Shown: in pieces, positions 8,504 to 18,930 of the stretch | Numbering within the stretch: position 1 is the stretch's first letter | Layout: each line of letters begins with the position of its first letter | DNA from: CALZJC01 sp963781065 | Lineage (GTDB): Bacteria; Acidobacteriota; Thermoanaerobaculia; Multivoradales; JAHEKO01 | Reading direction: 5' to 3' | Length of the DNA stretch: 64,000 nucleotides | NCBI GenBank assembly: GCA_963781065.1 | Contig: CAWAET010000006.1 | Span: 1 to 64,000 of the forward strand | Translations under genes and position numbers: made by a program | The notes under the pieces: model-generated | What the model was told of the DNA's origin: nothing | Databases searched by the model: none | The model's input: the letters and a program-made list of their open reading frames with translations, nothing else

Positions 8504-8854
8504 TCATCCCAGCCAGACGAGCACGGCAATCCCGAGGAACACCACCCACCCGGGATGCCTTGCCCTTGTGCCGTAGAGCGTGATCAGTCCGGAAGACAGC
8601 ATCACGACGACGATCGAGCTCTCGACAAAAGACTGCTGGGTGGCGCCGGAAGAGGACTGCGCGAGCCACAGCAGAATAGCCCCTACGCCCCACCCGAAGA
8701 CGCTCGCCACATGCCAGGTCGCCCGGATGATCCCGCGATAGCGCTTGGTGATCTCAGATCTTCGCCGCCGGAAGATCATCATTTCGCCCAGGACCGAGTG
8801 AACGACGCCCAGGGCGAGGGAGAGGACGCCAGCCGCGGCGAGATTCCAGTTCAC
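8504..8854 (-). CDS. Small four-helix membrane protein, unknown function
   Basis: The 116-residue protein has about four hydrophobic helices (AAGVLSLALGVVHSVLGEMM; HVASVFGWGVGAILLWLA; SSIVVVMLSSGLITLYG; HPGWVVFLGIAVLVWLG) with a basic loop RRRRSEITKRYRG after the first. I do not recognise the family. It ends 14 bases before the integrase start, so the two may be cotranscribed. As the first gene inside the island it could be cargo. From 8855 to 9147 (about 290 bases) I see no gene. Confidence 0.55.
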   Translation of the reverse strand: MNWNLAAAGVLSLALGVVHSVLGEMMIFRRRRSEITKRYRGIIRATWHVASVFGWGVGAILLWLAQSSSGATQQSFVESSIVVVMLSSGLITLYGTRARHPGWVVFLGIAVLVWLG

Positions 8855-9148
8855 GAGCTGCAGGGTAGGAGAGCTGCCGCATGATTGCTAGTCCGTGGTG
8901 ATGACCAGAGTCTACGCTGCAGCGGTTGGCTCTTCATTGAATGTCTGTGTCCTTGGCACGCTTATGGTGCGCTCGGGATTCCTCGGCCAGCTCTAGTGCT
9001 GGATTGGTCGCGATCTGGTCGAGCCCTCGCCTAGAAGACGCCTTTCAACTGTACCATGAGTGCACCACAGAAGCGTGAGCCTGCACTAAAAACGCAAACG
9101 TCCCTCTTACTGAGTTTCGATAAGTCTATTTGAATCAGCAGTTGTGTT

Positions 9149-9234
9149 TGGTGCCGGAGGCGGGATTCGAACCCGCACGCCCTTGCGGACAACGGATTTT
9201 GAGTCCGTCGCGTCTACCGTTCCGCCACTCCGGC
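9149..9234 (-). tRNA. tRNA-Leu (CAA)
   Basis: Read on the minus strand it begins GCCGGAGTGGCGGAACGG and ends in an encoded CCA. The acceptor stem GCCGGAG pairs with CTCCGGC. The anticodon arm ACGGA-CTCAAAA-TCCGT gives anticodon CAA (codon UUG), and a long variable arm of the class II type plus a GTTCGAATC T loop are present. It is 86 nt including CCA. Its 3' half is the integration site of the island to its left; the intact 5' half shows that the chromosomal copy survived insertion. Confidence 0.95.
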
Positions 9235-9338
9235 TGCGGACGTCATCCTAGCCCAGACGGGCCCGGCAAGACACGGTGTCGGCGCCGATGCGCCGGGGCG
9301 GGGAAGGCCGGTCTGACGGACTTGGCGCCGAGCTCGCC

Positions 9339-9812
9339 CTACTTCTCCCGGTCGCGCTTTTCCCTCTTGCTCTCCGGGGTGGTGTCGAGGACGATCTTCC
9401 CCTCGAGGATGGTGAAGCCGCCGGTCTGGTTCATGGCGACGGGCAGCTTGCCGGCGCGGCAGAGCTCGCGGACGCGGCCGTTGTTGTCTTCGCCCCGCGC
9501 GGCGCGCAAGATCTCCATCACCTTTGGATCGATGATCGGGGTGGCGTCGAGGGAGAAGGTGTAGGAGCCGTCGAGGGGATCCTTGGGCAGTCGGAAGACG
9601 ATCTCGCCCTTGGCGGTGACGTTGCGGTACTGGTAGCCGCAGGGGCCGGCGACCGTGAGGATGAACTCCTTCGCCTCCTGTTCGGGGTAGAAGACCAGGG
9701 CGTCACCGGCGTTCTTGATCGTGGCCAGCTGGGTCTCCGCCGGCGCCGCGGTGGCGACGAGCGACAGGGCGAGAAGGGGAGCGATGGTCAGGGTGGCGAA
9801 TCGCGGGTTCAT
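9339..9812 (-). CDS. Secreted protein of unknown function
   Basis: The 157-residue protein has a clear signal peptide (MNPRFATLTIAPLLALSL then VATAAPAE, probable cleavage after APA). The mature part has no cysteine pattern beyond two Cys (GPCGYQYRN and ELCRAGK) and no known motif; it ends in a very charged tail (KREKRDREK). Beta-type segments such as AKEFILTVAG and GEIVFRLPKD suggest a small periplasmic beta domain. It is the first gene outside the island on the tRNA side and reads towards the tRNA. I do not recognise it. Confidence 0.55.
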   Translation of the reverse strand: MNPRFATLTIAPLLALSLVATAAPAETQLATIKNAGDALVFYPEQEAKEFILTVAGPCGYQYRNVTAKGEIVFRLPKDPLDGSYTFSLDATPIIDPKVMEILRAARGEDNNGRVRELCRAGKLPVAMNQTGGFTILEGKIVLDTTPESKREKRDREK

Positions 9813-10037
9813 CGATCGACCTCCGGGGGTGTTGAGACCTCCGCTGCGGCCGGGGATCCGCGACCTCGCTGTCGCCGGGGCCGTGCCGCGCCGGATGCCT
9901 GCATTCTGGCGTTAGTTCGTAAGCCTAGCACGGCGTCTTTGGACCGATCAGAGGGCTCGGTCCGTTCGCAGCGGCTTCGCGGGCGCCATTATTTCGGCGC
10001 GAATCCGTGCCAGAAAGGCATGAGAGGGTCAAAACCC

Positions 10038-10066
10038 TTGACAAATCAACCGTTTTCGGCTATCTT
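10038..10066 (+). promoter_or_regulatory. Sigma-70 type promoter of carD
   Basis: A perfect -35 TTGACA at 10038-10043 is separated by 17 bases from TATCTT at 10061-10066. Transcription would start about 75 bases before carD. This is the cleanest promoter in the window. The 225 bases between it and the gene at 9812 hold nothing else I can name. Confidence 0.7.
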
Positions 10067-10146
10067 ACCTCTTAGGATGCCGCCCCCGGAAAGAGCCAGC
10101 CAGGGCGGCAATCAACCCTAAACAACTTAGGAGAACCCACTCTGTG

Positions 10147-10665
10147 ATGTTCAAGATCGGTCAGAAGGTGGTTTATCCCAACCATGGGGTCGGGATGGTG
10201 GAGAAGATAGAGCCCGGCAGCATCGACGGTGTGGAGCAGACGTACTTCCACCTGCGCCTGCTGTCCAACAACTCGAAGGTCATGGTGCCCAAGGCCAACC
10301 TGGATCTGGTCGGCCTGCGGCCGCTGTGCCCGACGGGCGAGATCCGGCAGCTGTTCGACATGCTCAAGGACGGGCAGATCGACACCTACAAGGACTGGAA
10401 GGGGCGCTACAAGCAGAACCTCGACAAGATGAAGACCGGCGAGCTGGCCGAGGTGGCCCGGGTGCTCAAGAACCTGCGCCTCGTGAGCCAGAAGAAGAGT
10501 CTGTCGTTCCGCGAGAAGAAGATGTACGAGCGGGCGCGGTACTTCATCGTCAGCGAGATCGCGCACGTCAAGAACATCAGCGAGGACGAGGCCGAGAAGA
10601 AGGTCGACCAGTTCCTCGAGTCCAGCATCGAGAAGCGGGCCGAGATGCTGGCAGCGGCGAGCTAG
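10147..10665 (+). CDS. carD: CarD-family RNA-polymerase-binding regulator
   Basis: The 172-residue protein has the CarD/TRCF N-terminal Tudor-like domain at residues 1-60 (FKIGQKVVYPNHGVGMVEKI, then YFHLRLLSNNSKVMVPK) that contacts the RNA polymerase beta subunit. A helical C-terminal domain (about 70-172) holds the DNA-facing helices. CarD stabilises open complexes at rRNA and other promoters in bacteria that have it. An in-frame GTG directly before the ATG is an alternative start. The gene has its own strong promoter and terminator, so it is a single-gene unit. Confidence 0.92.
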   Translation: MFKIGQKVVYPNHGVGMVEKIEPGSIDGVEQTYFHLRLLSNNSKVMVPKANLDLVGLRPLCPTGEIRQLFDMLKDGQIDTYKDWKGRYKQNLDKMKTGELAEVARVLKNLRLVSQKKSLSFREKKMYERARYFIVSEIAHVKNISEDEAEKKVDQFLESSIEKRAEMLAAAS

Positions 10666-10689
10666 GGATCCACACCCGCCAAGCACCGA

Positions 10690-10718
10690 CGGCCGCCTGA
10701 CCCTCGGGCGGCCGTTTT
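10690..10718 (+). terminator. Rho-independent terminator after carD
   Basis: An eight-base perfect stem (cggccgcc / ggcggccg, 10690-10697 and 10707-10714) is followed by TTTT at 10715. It separates carD from priA, whose ATG lies only a few bases later. Confidence 0.75.
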
Positions 10719-10721
10719 CTC

Positions 10722-13184
10722 ATGGCCGACCGGCCCGCCAACCCGACACCCGACCCGGCTGCCGGCGAGTCCGGCGCCCCCGGCTACGTCGACGTGGCGG
10801 TGCCCTTGCCGCTGCCCAGGCCGCTGGTCTACGAGGTGCCGGCGGCCTTCGCCGCCATCGCGCTGCCCGGGGCCCGGGCGCGGGTCCCGGTCGGCCGCCG
10901 CCAGCTGGTCGGGGTGATCGTCGCCCGCCGTGACACGCCGCCGGCGGGGGTCGAGCTGCGCCCGCTGTCCGCCGTCCTCGACCGGGAGCCGCCGCTGTCG
11001 GCCGAGCTGCTGGAGCTTGCCGCCTTCGCCGCGGACTACTACCTGGAGGCGCCGGGCGAGGTGCTGCGCTCGATGCTGCCCGCCGATCTGCCGCCCTGGG
11101 GCGACCGCCGGGTCTGGCTGACCGACGGCGGCGCCCTGGCCCGGCCGCGAGACGACGCCGAGGCGGTGGTGCTCGAGGCGCTGCGCGGCGGCGAGCGGGT
11201 GCGGCTGAGCGAGCTCGATGCGCGGCTCGAGCTGCCCGATCTGGCGCGGGTGGTCGAGCGGCTCGAGGGGGACGGGCGTTTGGCCACCTCGGAGGCCCGC
11301 CGCCGCGGCAGCCGCTATGTCACCGCGGTGGAGCTGGCGCGAGGCGAAAAGGAGGAACTGCTGGAGCGCTGCGGCCGCTCGCGTCCCGGCCGCCAGGCGG
11401 TCGAGTGGCTGGCCGGCCTCGGGCGGCCGGCGACCATCGCCGAGCTCACCGGCGCGGTGGGCTGCGGCGACGGGGTGGTGCGCCGGCTGGTCGGGCTGGG
11501 GGTGCTGCGCCGGTTCACCCAGGTGGAGCGGGTGTCGCTCGGCCACCACCGCGTGCCGGGAGCGGGTGGCGAGCCGTTGCGGCTGCGGCCCGACCAGGCG
11601 CAGGCCGCCGCGGCGCTGGTGGGGGCCATCGGCGAGGGCCGCTACCGCGCCTTCCTGCTCGACGGCATGACCGGTTCGGGCAAGACCGAGGTCTATCTAC
11701 GCGGCGCCCGGGCGGCGCTCGACGCCGGCCGGGGCGCCCTGATCCTGGTGCCGGAGATCGCCCTGGTGCCCGCCCTCGCCGGCGCCATCCGCGACCGCTT
11801 CGGCCGCCGGCTGGCGCTGCTGCACTCGGGGCTGAGCCGCGCCGAGCGGCACCAGGAGTGGGAGCGGATCCGCCAGGGCGAGGCGCGGATCGTGCTGGGG
11901 CCGCGCTCGGCGGTCTTCGCGCCGCTGCGCGAGCTCGGCCTTGTCGTCGTCGACGAAGAGCAGGACGGCTCCTACAAGCAGGGCGAGCGGCCGCGCTACA
12001 ACGGCCGCGACCTGGCGCTGGTCCGGGCCCGTGCCGCCGGCGCGACGGCGCTCGTGGTGTCGGCGACGCCCAGCCTCGAGACCCGGCGCAACGTCGAGGT
12101 CGGCAAGCTGACGCGACTGACCCTGACGACGCGCGTGGGTCGCGGGCTGCCCGAGGGCATCCTGGTCGACCTGCGCGACGAGGGCCCCAAGCGGCCCGGC
12201 GAAGTGCGGTTCTCCGAGCGGTTGATGCAGGAGCTGACGGCGACCCTCGAAGCCGGCGATCAGGCGATCCTGCTGCGCAATCGCCGCGGATTCGCGCCGG
12301 TGCTCCTGTGCCGGGCCTGCGGCGAGGACATGCGCTGCGACGACTGCGGCCTGCCGCGCACGCTGCACAAGCGCGGCCACCGGTTGCAGTGCCACTACTG
12401 CGGCTCGCAGCGGCCGGTGCCGAAGGTCTGCCCGGAGTGCGGCGAGAGCGCCCTCGAGCCGATCGGCGCCGGCACCGAACGGGTCGAGGAGCGCTTCGCC
12501 GAGCTGTTCCCGGGCGTCACGGTCGACGTCCTGGACCGCGACACCCTGCGCCAGCCCGGCGGTGTGGCGCCGGTGCTCGAGCGGTTCGCGGCGGCGGAGA
12601 GCCAGGTGCTGATCGGCACCCAGATGGTCTCGAAGGGGCACCACTTCCCGGGCGTCGCGCTGGCCGCGATGCTCTTGGCCGACACCTATCTGGGCTTTCC
12701 CGACTTCCGCGCCGTCGAGCGCACCTACACCCTGCTGACCCAGCTCGCCGGCCGCGCCGGGCGGGGCGACCGGCCGGGAAAGGTGGTGATCCAGAGCTAC
12801 CATCCGGACCACTACGCCATCCAGGCGGCGCTGACCAACGACGACCCCGCCTTCGCCGAGGCCGAGATGCGGTTCCGGCGGATCTTCCTCTACCCGCCGT
12901 ACACGCGCATGGTCCAGCTTCTGCTGCGCGACACCGACCGCGAGCGCGGCGCGGCGAGCCTGGACGAGATCGCCGGCCGCCTGCGCGCCCACCCCCTGGC
13001 CGCCGGGCTGCGCATCCTGGGGCCGGCGCCGGCGCCGTTCGAGCGCCTGCGGGGCCGCTGGCGTTTCCAGCTGCTGCTGCGGGGGCCGTCGGGCAGCCGC
13101 CTGCGGGCGCTGGTGCGCGACGTGGTGGGCCAGGCCCCGCCGGCCGAGCTGATGATCGACGTCGACCCCTACGACCTGCTTTGA
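10722..13184 (+). CDS. priA: Primosomal protein N' (replication restart helicase PriA)
   Basis: This 820-residue superfamily 2 3'-to-5' helicase restarts stalled replication forks. The N-terminal DNA-binding region (VDVAVPLPLPRPLVYEVP) is followed near residue 315 by Walker A (DGMTGSGKTEVYL). DEEQ (VVVDEEQDGSYKQ) and the zinc-binding cysteines (LCRACGEDMRCDDCGL, then CHYCGSQRPVPKVCPECG) come next. Helicase motifs V and VI follow (GTQMVSKGHHFPGV; QLAGRAGRGDRPG). The N-terminus before VDVAVPLP looks like a disordered extension. Length and motif order are normal for PriA. accA follows within 50 bases and may be cotranscribed. Confidence 0.96.
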   Translation: MADRPANPTPDPAAGESGAPGYVDVAVPLPLPRPLVYEVPAAFAAIALPGARARVPVGRRQLVGVIVARRDTPPAGVELRPLSAVLDREPPLSAELLELAAFAADYYLEAPGEVLRSMLPADLPPWGDRRVWLTDGGALARPRDDAEAVVLEALRGGERVRLSELDARLELPDLARVVERLEGDGRLATSEARRRGSRYVTAVELARGEKEELLERCGRSRPGRQAVEWLAGLGRPATIAELTGAVGCGDGVVRRLVGLGVLRRFTQVERVSLGHHRVPGAGGEPLRLRPDQAQAAAALVGAIGEGRYRAFLLDGMTGSGKTEVYLRGARAALDAGRGALILVPEIALVPALAGAIRDRFGRRLALLHSGLSRAERHQEWERIRQGEARIVLGPRSAVFAPLRELGLVVVDEEQDGSYKQGERPRYNGRDLALVRARAAGATALVVSATPSLETRRNVEVGKLTRLTLTTRVGRGLPEGILVDLRDEGPKRPGEVRFSERLMQELTATLEAGDQAILLRNRRGFAPVLLCRACGEDMRCDDCGLPRTLHKRGHRLQCHYCGSQRPVPKVCPECGESALEPIGAGTERVEERFAELFPGVTVDVLDRDTLRQPGGVAPVLERFAAAESQVLIGTQMVSKGHHFPGVALAAMLLADTYLGFPDFRAVERTYTLLTQLAGRAGRGDRPGKVVIQSYHPDHYAIQAALTNDDPAFAEAEMRFRRIFLYPPYTRMVQLLLRDTDRERGAASLDEIAGRLRAHPLAAGLRILGPAPAPFERLRGRWRFQLLLRGPSGSRLRALVRDVVGQAPPAELMIDVDPYDLL

Positions 13185-13233
13185 GACGTTGGCTAGCAAA
13201 GCCGACCCGGTCTTTGCTACGGTGCCAGGGCCG

Positions 13234-14187
13234 ATGATCGCTTCCGAGGTCCCATTCGACGCGCCCCTGGCCGAGCTGCGACGGCGGATCGAGGAGCTCG
13301 AGGGCTATCCCGCCGGCAGCGGGCGCGAGCGCGAGATCGACAAGCTGCGCAAGGAGCTGGCCAAGTCGACCCGCGAGGTCTACGGCAAGCTCGATCGCTG
13401 GCAGACGACCCTGGTCGCCCGCCACACCGACCGCCCCCACACGCTCGACTACATCCGCCACCTGACGACCGACTGGGTCGAGATGCACGGCGACCGCGCC
13501 TTCGCCGACGATCCGGCGGTGGTCGCCGGGCTGGCGACGTTCGGCGGCCGCTCGGTGGCCGTCATCGGGCATCAGAAGGGACGCAGCACCAAGGAGCGGA
13601 TCCGGCGCAACTTCGGCCAGCCGCGACCCGAGGGCTACCGCAAGAGCCTGCGGGTGATGACGCTGGCCGAACGCTTCAAGCTGCCGATCCTGACCTTCGT
13701 CGACACGCCAGGGGCCTTCCCGGGCCTCGGCGCCGAGGAGCGCGGCCAGGCCGAGGCGATCGCCCGCAATCTGATCGAGATGGCGCGGCTCGAAGTGCCG
13801 ATCGTGGTGACGGTGACCGGCGAGGGCGGCAGCGGCGGCGCGCTGGCGCTCGGCATCGGCAACCGCGTGCTGATGCTGCAGTACGCCATCTACTCGGTGA
13901 TCTCGCCCGAGGGCTGCGCCGCCATCCTGTGGAAGGACCAGGCCAAGAAGCAGGAGGCGGCCGAGGCGATGAAGATCACCGCCGCCGACCTGCTCGATCT
14001 GGGGGTGGTCGACGAGGTGATCCCCGAGCCCGAGGGCGCCGCCCACGCCAATCCGGAGGAGGCCTGCCGCCTGGTCGGCGAGCGGATCGAGGCCCATCTG
14101 GCCGAGCTCGAGACCCTCGACGGTGCCGAGCTGGTCGCCGCGAGAGCCCGCCGCTTCCGCGCCCTGGGGCGCTTTGTCGAAGGTTAG
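13234..14187 (+). CDS. accA: Acetyl-CoA carboxylase carboxyltransferase subunit alpha
   Basis: With AccD this subunit transfers the carboxyl group from biotin to acetyl-CoA, giving malonyl-CoA for fatty-acid synthesis. The 317-residue reading from ATG 13234 covers the standard domain: N-terminal helices (ELRRRIEELEG), the HTDRPHTLDYI block, GDRAFADDPAVVAGLA, the GRSTKERIRRNFG loop and the oxyanion-hole glycines GEGGSGGALALG. An upstream in-frame ATG at 13189 would add 15 residues unlike the family. accD is not in the window. Its 3' end lies just before recJ. Confidence 0.95.
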   Translation: MIASEVPFDAPLAELRRRIEELEGYPAGSGREREIDKLRKELAKSTREVYGKLDRWQTTLVARHTDRPHTLDYIRHLTTDWVEMHGDRAFADDPAVVAGLATFGGRSVAVIGHQKGRSTKERIRRNFGQPRPEGYRKSLRVMTLAERFKLPILTFVDTPGAFPGLGAEERGQAEAIARNLIEMARLEVPIVVTVTGEGGSGGALALGIGNRVLMLQYAIYSVISPEGCAAILWKDQAKKQEAAEAMKITAADLLDLGVVDEVIPEPEGAAHANPEEACRLVGERIEAHLAELETLDGAELVAARARRFRALGRFVEG

Positions 14188-14206
14188 CCAACCGGGGCGG
14201 GCGGCC

Positions 14207-15964
14207 GTGGAGACGCTGTGGCAGCCGGCGCCGACCCCGCCGGCGGCGGCCGATCTCGAGGCGGCCGGCTATCCGCCATGGCAGGCCCGCTGCCTGGCCC
14301 GCCGCGGAGTCGCCGACGCGGCACAGGCGGCGGCCTTCCTGGCGCCCGCCCTGGACCAGCTCTCCGCGCCCGAGCTGCTGCCGGGGATCGCCAGCGCCGC
14401 GGATCGTCTGGCGGCCGCCGCCGCCGCTGGGGAGCGCGTGGCGATCGTCGGCGACTACGACGTCGACGGGGTCAGCGCCACCGCCCTGCTGGCGGCGGTG
14501 CTCGAGGTCTGCGGCGCCGAGGTGCTGGCGATACTGCCGCACCGGATGGAGGAGGGCTACGGCTTTCACCCGCTGCACGTCGAGCGGGCGCGCGCGGCCG
14601 GTTGCGCGGTCCTGGTGACCGCCGACTGCGGCAGCAGCGCGCCGGAGGCCGCGGCGGCGGCGATCGCCGCCGGGCTCGACCTGATCGTCACCGATCACCA
14701 TCTGACCACGGTCGAGCTGCCGCCCGGCGTCATCGAGGTCAACCCTCGCCGCGCCGCCGGCCCGCCGGGCAGCGAGGGCCTGTGCGCCGCCGGCGTCGCC
14801 TTCAAGCTGGTCGAGGCGGTGGCCGCCCGGCGCGACAAGCCGGTCGCCCGCGAGGCGCTGCTGCGGGTCGCCTGCCTGGGAACCGTCGCCGACATGGTGC
14901 CGCTCAGGGGCGAGAACCGGGTGATCGCGGCTCTCGGCCTGGCGGCGCTGCCGGCAACGCCGTCGCCGGGCCTGCGGGCGCTGATGGCTCGCTCGCGAGT
15001 GCGGTTGCCGCTGCGCGCCTCCGACATCGGCTTCCGCATCGGGCCGCGGATCAACGCCGCCGGCAGGATGGGCGACGCCGATCCGGCGCTCGAGCTTCTG
15101 CTGACCCGGGATCCGGCGCGCGCCGAGCAGCTCGCCGACGTGCTCGAAGAGCGGAACCGGACCCGGCGTGAGGCCCAGACCCGGGTCGAAGACGAAGCCC
15201 GTGAGCGGTTCTCCGAGCGCGCCGAGCTGCCGCCGATCCTGGTCGCCTGGTCGGCCGAGTGGCACCGCGGGGTCGTCGGCATCGCCGCCGGCCGGCTGGC
15301 GCGCGAGTTTCACCGGCCGACGATCCTGCTGAGTCTCGACGGCGAGTCGGCCGGCGGCTCGGGCCGGAGCGTGCCCGGCATCGAGCTGTTCGAGTTCCTG
15401 CGCCCCTGGAGCGATCGGCTGCGCCGCTTCGGCGGCCACGCCCAGGCGATCGGGCTGACCGCCGACACCGCCGAGCTCGAGTCCCTGCGCTCGGAGTGGG
15501 AACGGGAGGCCGCCGGCTGGCCCGACGATCTGCTGCGTCGCCGCACCGAGTACGAGCTCGAACTGCGCCCGGAGGAGGTGACGCTCGAGCTGATCGACCA
15601 GCTCGAGACCCTCGGCCCGTTCGGTGTCGGCAACCGAACCCCGCTGGCCCGGCTGGGTCCGCTGCGGCTGTGCGCCCCGCCGCGGCGGTTTGGCAAAGGC
15701 CACCTCGAGCTGCGGGCAGTCGGACCCGCGGGCGAGGCCCGGCTGGGCAGCGGCCCGCCCGATGACGGCGACACGGTGACCCTGATCGGCTGGTCCTGGC
15801 AGGATCGCGAAGAGGTATTCGCGGAGCCCTTCGAGGTCGTCGGGGTGCCGGTCCGGGATCGCCATCGCGGCCCCGGCGGCCGCTATCAAGCCCGCCCGGC
15901 ACTGCGCCTGAGCGAGGCGCGGCGCGTGGCTCCCGCGCCCCCCCACGCGCCCCACGGGACATAG
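14207..15964 (+). CDS. recJ: Single-stranded-DNA exonuclease RecJ
   Basis: RecJ degrades single-stranded DNA 5' to 3' in recombination and mismatch repair. DHH-domain motifs are intact: GDYDVDGVSATALL, TADCGSS, and IVTDHHL. After GPRINAAGRMGDAD comes the DHHA1 part with GGSGRSVPGIE and FGGHAQAIGLT, then an OB-type C-terminal domain. I place the start at GTG 14207 (VETLWQPAP), after the accA stop; an upstream TTG at 14174 is possible. About 585 residues, usual for RecJ. The next gene starts 10 bases after its stop. Confidence 0.93.
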   Translation: METLWQPAPTPPAAADLEAAGYPPWQARCLARRGVADAAQAAAFLAPALDQLSAPELLPGIASAADRLAAAAAAGERVAIVGDYDVDGVSATALLAAVLEVCGAEVLAILPHRMEEGYGFHPLHVERARAAGCAVLVTADCGSSAPEAAAAAIAAGLDLIVTDHHLTTVELPPGVIEVNPRRAAGPPGSEGLCAAGVAFKLVEAVAARRDKPVAREALLRVACLGTVADMVPLRGENRVIAALGLAALPATPSPGLRALMARSRVRLPLRASDIGFRIGPRINAAGRMGDADPALELLLTRDPARAEQLADVLEERNRTRREAQTRVEDEARERFSERAELPPILVAWSAEWHRGVVGIAAGRLAREFHRPTILLSLDGESAGGSGRSVPGIELFEFLRPWSDRLRRFGGHAQAIGLTADTAELESLRSEWEREAAGWPDDLLRRRTEYELELRPEEVTLELIDQLETLGPFGVGNRTPLARLGPLRLCAPPRRFGKGHLELRAVGPAGEARLGSGPPDDGDTVTLIGWSWQDREEVFAEPFEVVGVPVRDRHRGPGGRYQARPALRLSEARRVAPAPPHAPHGT

Positions 15965-15973
15965 AATCCGGCG

Positions 15974-17972
15974 ATGGCGAGAAGCCCGGGCCACCGACCG
16001 TTGATCCTGCTGCGCTGGATCCTGCTCGGGCTGTTCCTGGTCGCGGCGGCCGCGGTCCTGCGCATCTATCTCGGCCGCGACAGCGAGCCGGCGGGACCGC
16101 GCCTGGCGACCGACCCGGAGAGCCCGATCGAGAGCGCCGACGTGGTGCTGGCCGCCGAGGGGTTCGAGTACGAGGTCATCGACCAGGGCGTGACGCTGTT
16201 CTTCATCCGCTCGGATCGGATGGTCTCGGATCGTCAGGATCGATTCGTGCTCGAAGGGGTCGAGCTGCGGATGGAGGAGGAGGGCGGCAGTCTCTACACC
16301 ATCGCCAGCGATCGCGCCGTCTACGACCTGGACAGCCGCGGTGCCACGCTCGAGGGGTCGGTGGTGATGTCCGGCCCCAACGGCATCGAGCTGCGCGGCG
16401 AGGCCTTCGACCTGCAGAACGCCGGCCGGGTCCTGGAGAGCACGGCCGCGCCGGTCGCCTACCGGCTGCCCGGCGCCTACTCCGGCACCGCCAATGGGGT
16501 GCGCATCAACATCTTCCGCGACACCCTGCTGTTGCGCGGCGAGGTGGCGATCGACTCGGCCCCCGGCGCCGAGCCGCCGGTGCGGTTGACCGCCGGCCGG
16601 ATGCTCTACCTCGAGCAGGAGGGCCTGCTGCGCACCGAGGACAACGTCGTCTTCACCCGCGGCGGCGACCGGCTGAGCAGCCGGCGGCTGAGCGTCGAAT
16701 TCGAAGCCGCCGCGGAAGGCGTCGGCGCCGTGCGCTCGATCCAGGGTCGGTGGCAGGTGGCGGGGCGGATCGCCCTCGACTCGAGCGCCGACCGAGCGGG
16801 GTCGCTGGAGTTCGTGGCGGAGACGATGGGCGTGGCCTTCGACGCCACCGGCGAGCGAGTCGAGAGCGTCGTGCTCGAGGGCGGCGACGAGCAGGCGACC
16901 CTGGTGCTGGCGGACGGCACCGGGCTGCGCCAGACCCTGCGCTCGCAGACGATCCACACCACCTTTGTCGACGGCGCGGTCTCGCGGCTCGAGACCTTCC
17001 TGCCGACGATCCTCGAGGAGAGCCTGGCGTTGGCCGGAGCGGCGCCGCTGCGGCGGCTCTGCGGCGACGCCCTGAGCGCTCGACTGGGGCCGCAGGGCGA
17101 GCTGCGCGACCTGGAGCTCGACGGGGCGGTGGACTATCGCGACAGCCGGCTGTCGGCCTCCGGCGAACGGCTCGAGGGCGATCCCGAGAACAAGCTGCGG
17201 CTGAGCGGCAGTCCGGCGCGGCTGCTGGCCGGCAACAACGATGTCGAGGCGGCGAAGATCGTATACTCGCGCCGTGACGGCTCGCTTCTCGCTACCGGTG
17301 GCGTACGCGCCTCGGGTCTGGACCGCTCGGGCGTCGAGTTGGCGGCCGGCGACGATCGCGCGCCGGTGCTGGTGACGGCCGATCGAGCGAACTGGACCGA
17401 GGAGCCGTCGGAGGTCGTCTTCCGCGGCCAGGTCCGGGCGTGGCAAGGCGAGAGCTTCTTGCTCGCCGATCAGCTGCGCTCGCTCGATGACGGCGCGCGG
17501 CTGGTCGGGGAGGGGGCGGTGAAGACGGTGTGGAAGCCACGCGCGGACGACCCCGAGGGGCGGTCGCCGATCGACGTCGATGCCGAGGAGTTTGTCTACC
17601 AGCGCGAGGAACGGCGGCTCGACTACTCCGGCAAGGTGCGCGCGCACGAGGCCGGGCGCACGCTGCGCTGCAACGACCTGGAGATCCTGCTGGATGCCGA
17701 GCGGCGCATCGACAGCCTGCGGTGCGAGGGCGATGCGGTGGTGGACGACCCGGTCAACGGACGCATCGTGCGCGGCAGCGAGGCTATCTACACACCGGGC
17801 GACCGGCTGGTCTTGATCTCCGGGGAGCCGGTGGTGCTCGAGCAGCGCGACGGCACCGAGATGGAGGGCCGCAGGCTGCGCTACGACCTCGATACCGGTC
17901 AGGTGCGGATCCTGAGCGAGCCGCGGACCGGCGCCCCGGAGGAGCCGCCGGCCGACCCCGCGGAGCCCACCG

Positions 17973-17980
<8 letters not shown>
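15974..17980 (+). CDS. LptC-LptA fusion: LPS transport bridge protein
   Basis: The 668-residue protein starts with one membrane helix (residues 12-32, LLRWILLGLFLVAAAAVLR) followed by an LptC-like periplasmic beta-jellyroll (ESPIESADVVL through SLYTIASDRAVYDLDSRGATLEG). OstA/LptA-type beta-jellyroll repeats fill the rest: GSVVMSGPNGIELRGEAFDL, LRTEDNVVFTRGGDRLSS, and near the end SLRCEGDAVVDDPVNGRIV. In E. coli LptC (191 aa) and LptA (185 aa) are separate proteins that carry LPS from LptBFG to LptD. Here a single chain seems to supply anchor and bridge. It overlaps lptB by eight bases, supporting the assignment. The Lpt role is inferred from fold-like repeats and context; domain borders are approximate. 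Confidence 0.75.
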
Positions 17981-18830
<850 letters not shown>

Positions 18831-18930
18831 ACGTATGCACTTGAACCTGCAGGACTTCCCTCGGTCGAACAATCTCGGAGTCCCGGCGTGGTAGCCGCAC
18901 GGTAGACTGGTTCGAACAAGGCTGATCCGC

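Larger units (their letters stand above)
2807..9205. mobile_element. Integrative island in tRNA-Leu(CAA)
   Basis: The element is bounded by the 58-bp direct repeats 2807-2864 and 9148-9205, the right one being the 3' half of an intact tRNA-Leu. It carries an integrase at the tRNA end, an MntA-HepT pair, a membrane protein, a broken FG-GAP gene and IS-like scraps. Base composition is visibly less GC-rich than the core genes after 10 kb. A second island remnant, with its own broken integrase and hicAB, continues to the left of 2807, so the locus is a stack of two insertions. Confidence 0.82.

Noticed and set aside
8940..8980. Sigma-54 promoter (tggcacg element) left of tRNA-Leu
   Set aside because: The -24-like tggcac is not followed by a TTGC-type -12 at the right distance, and no gene starts in position.
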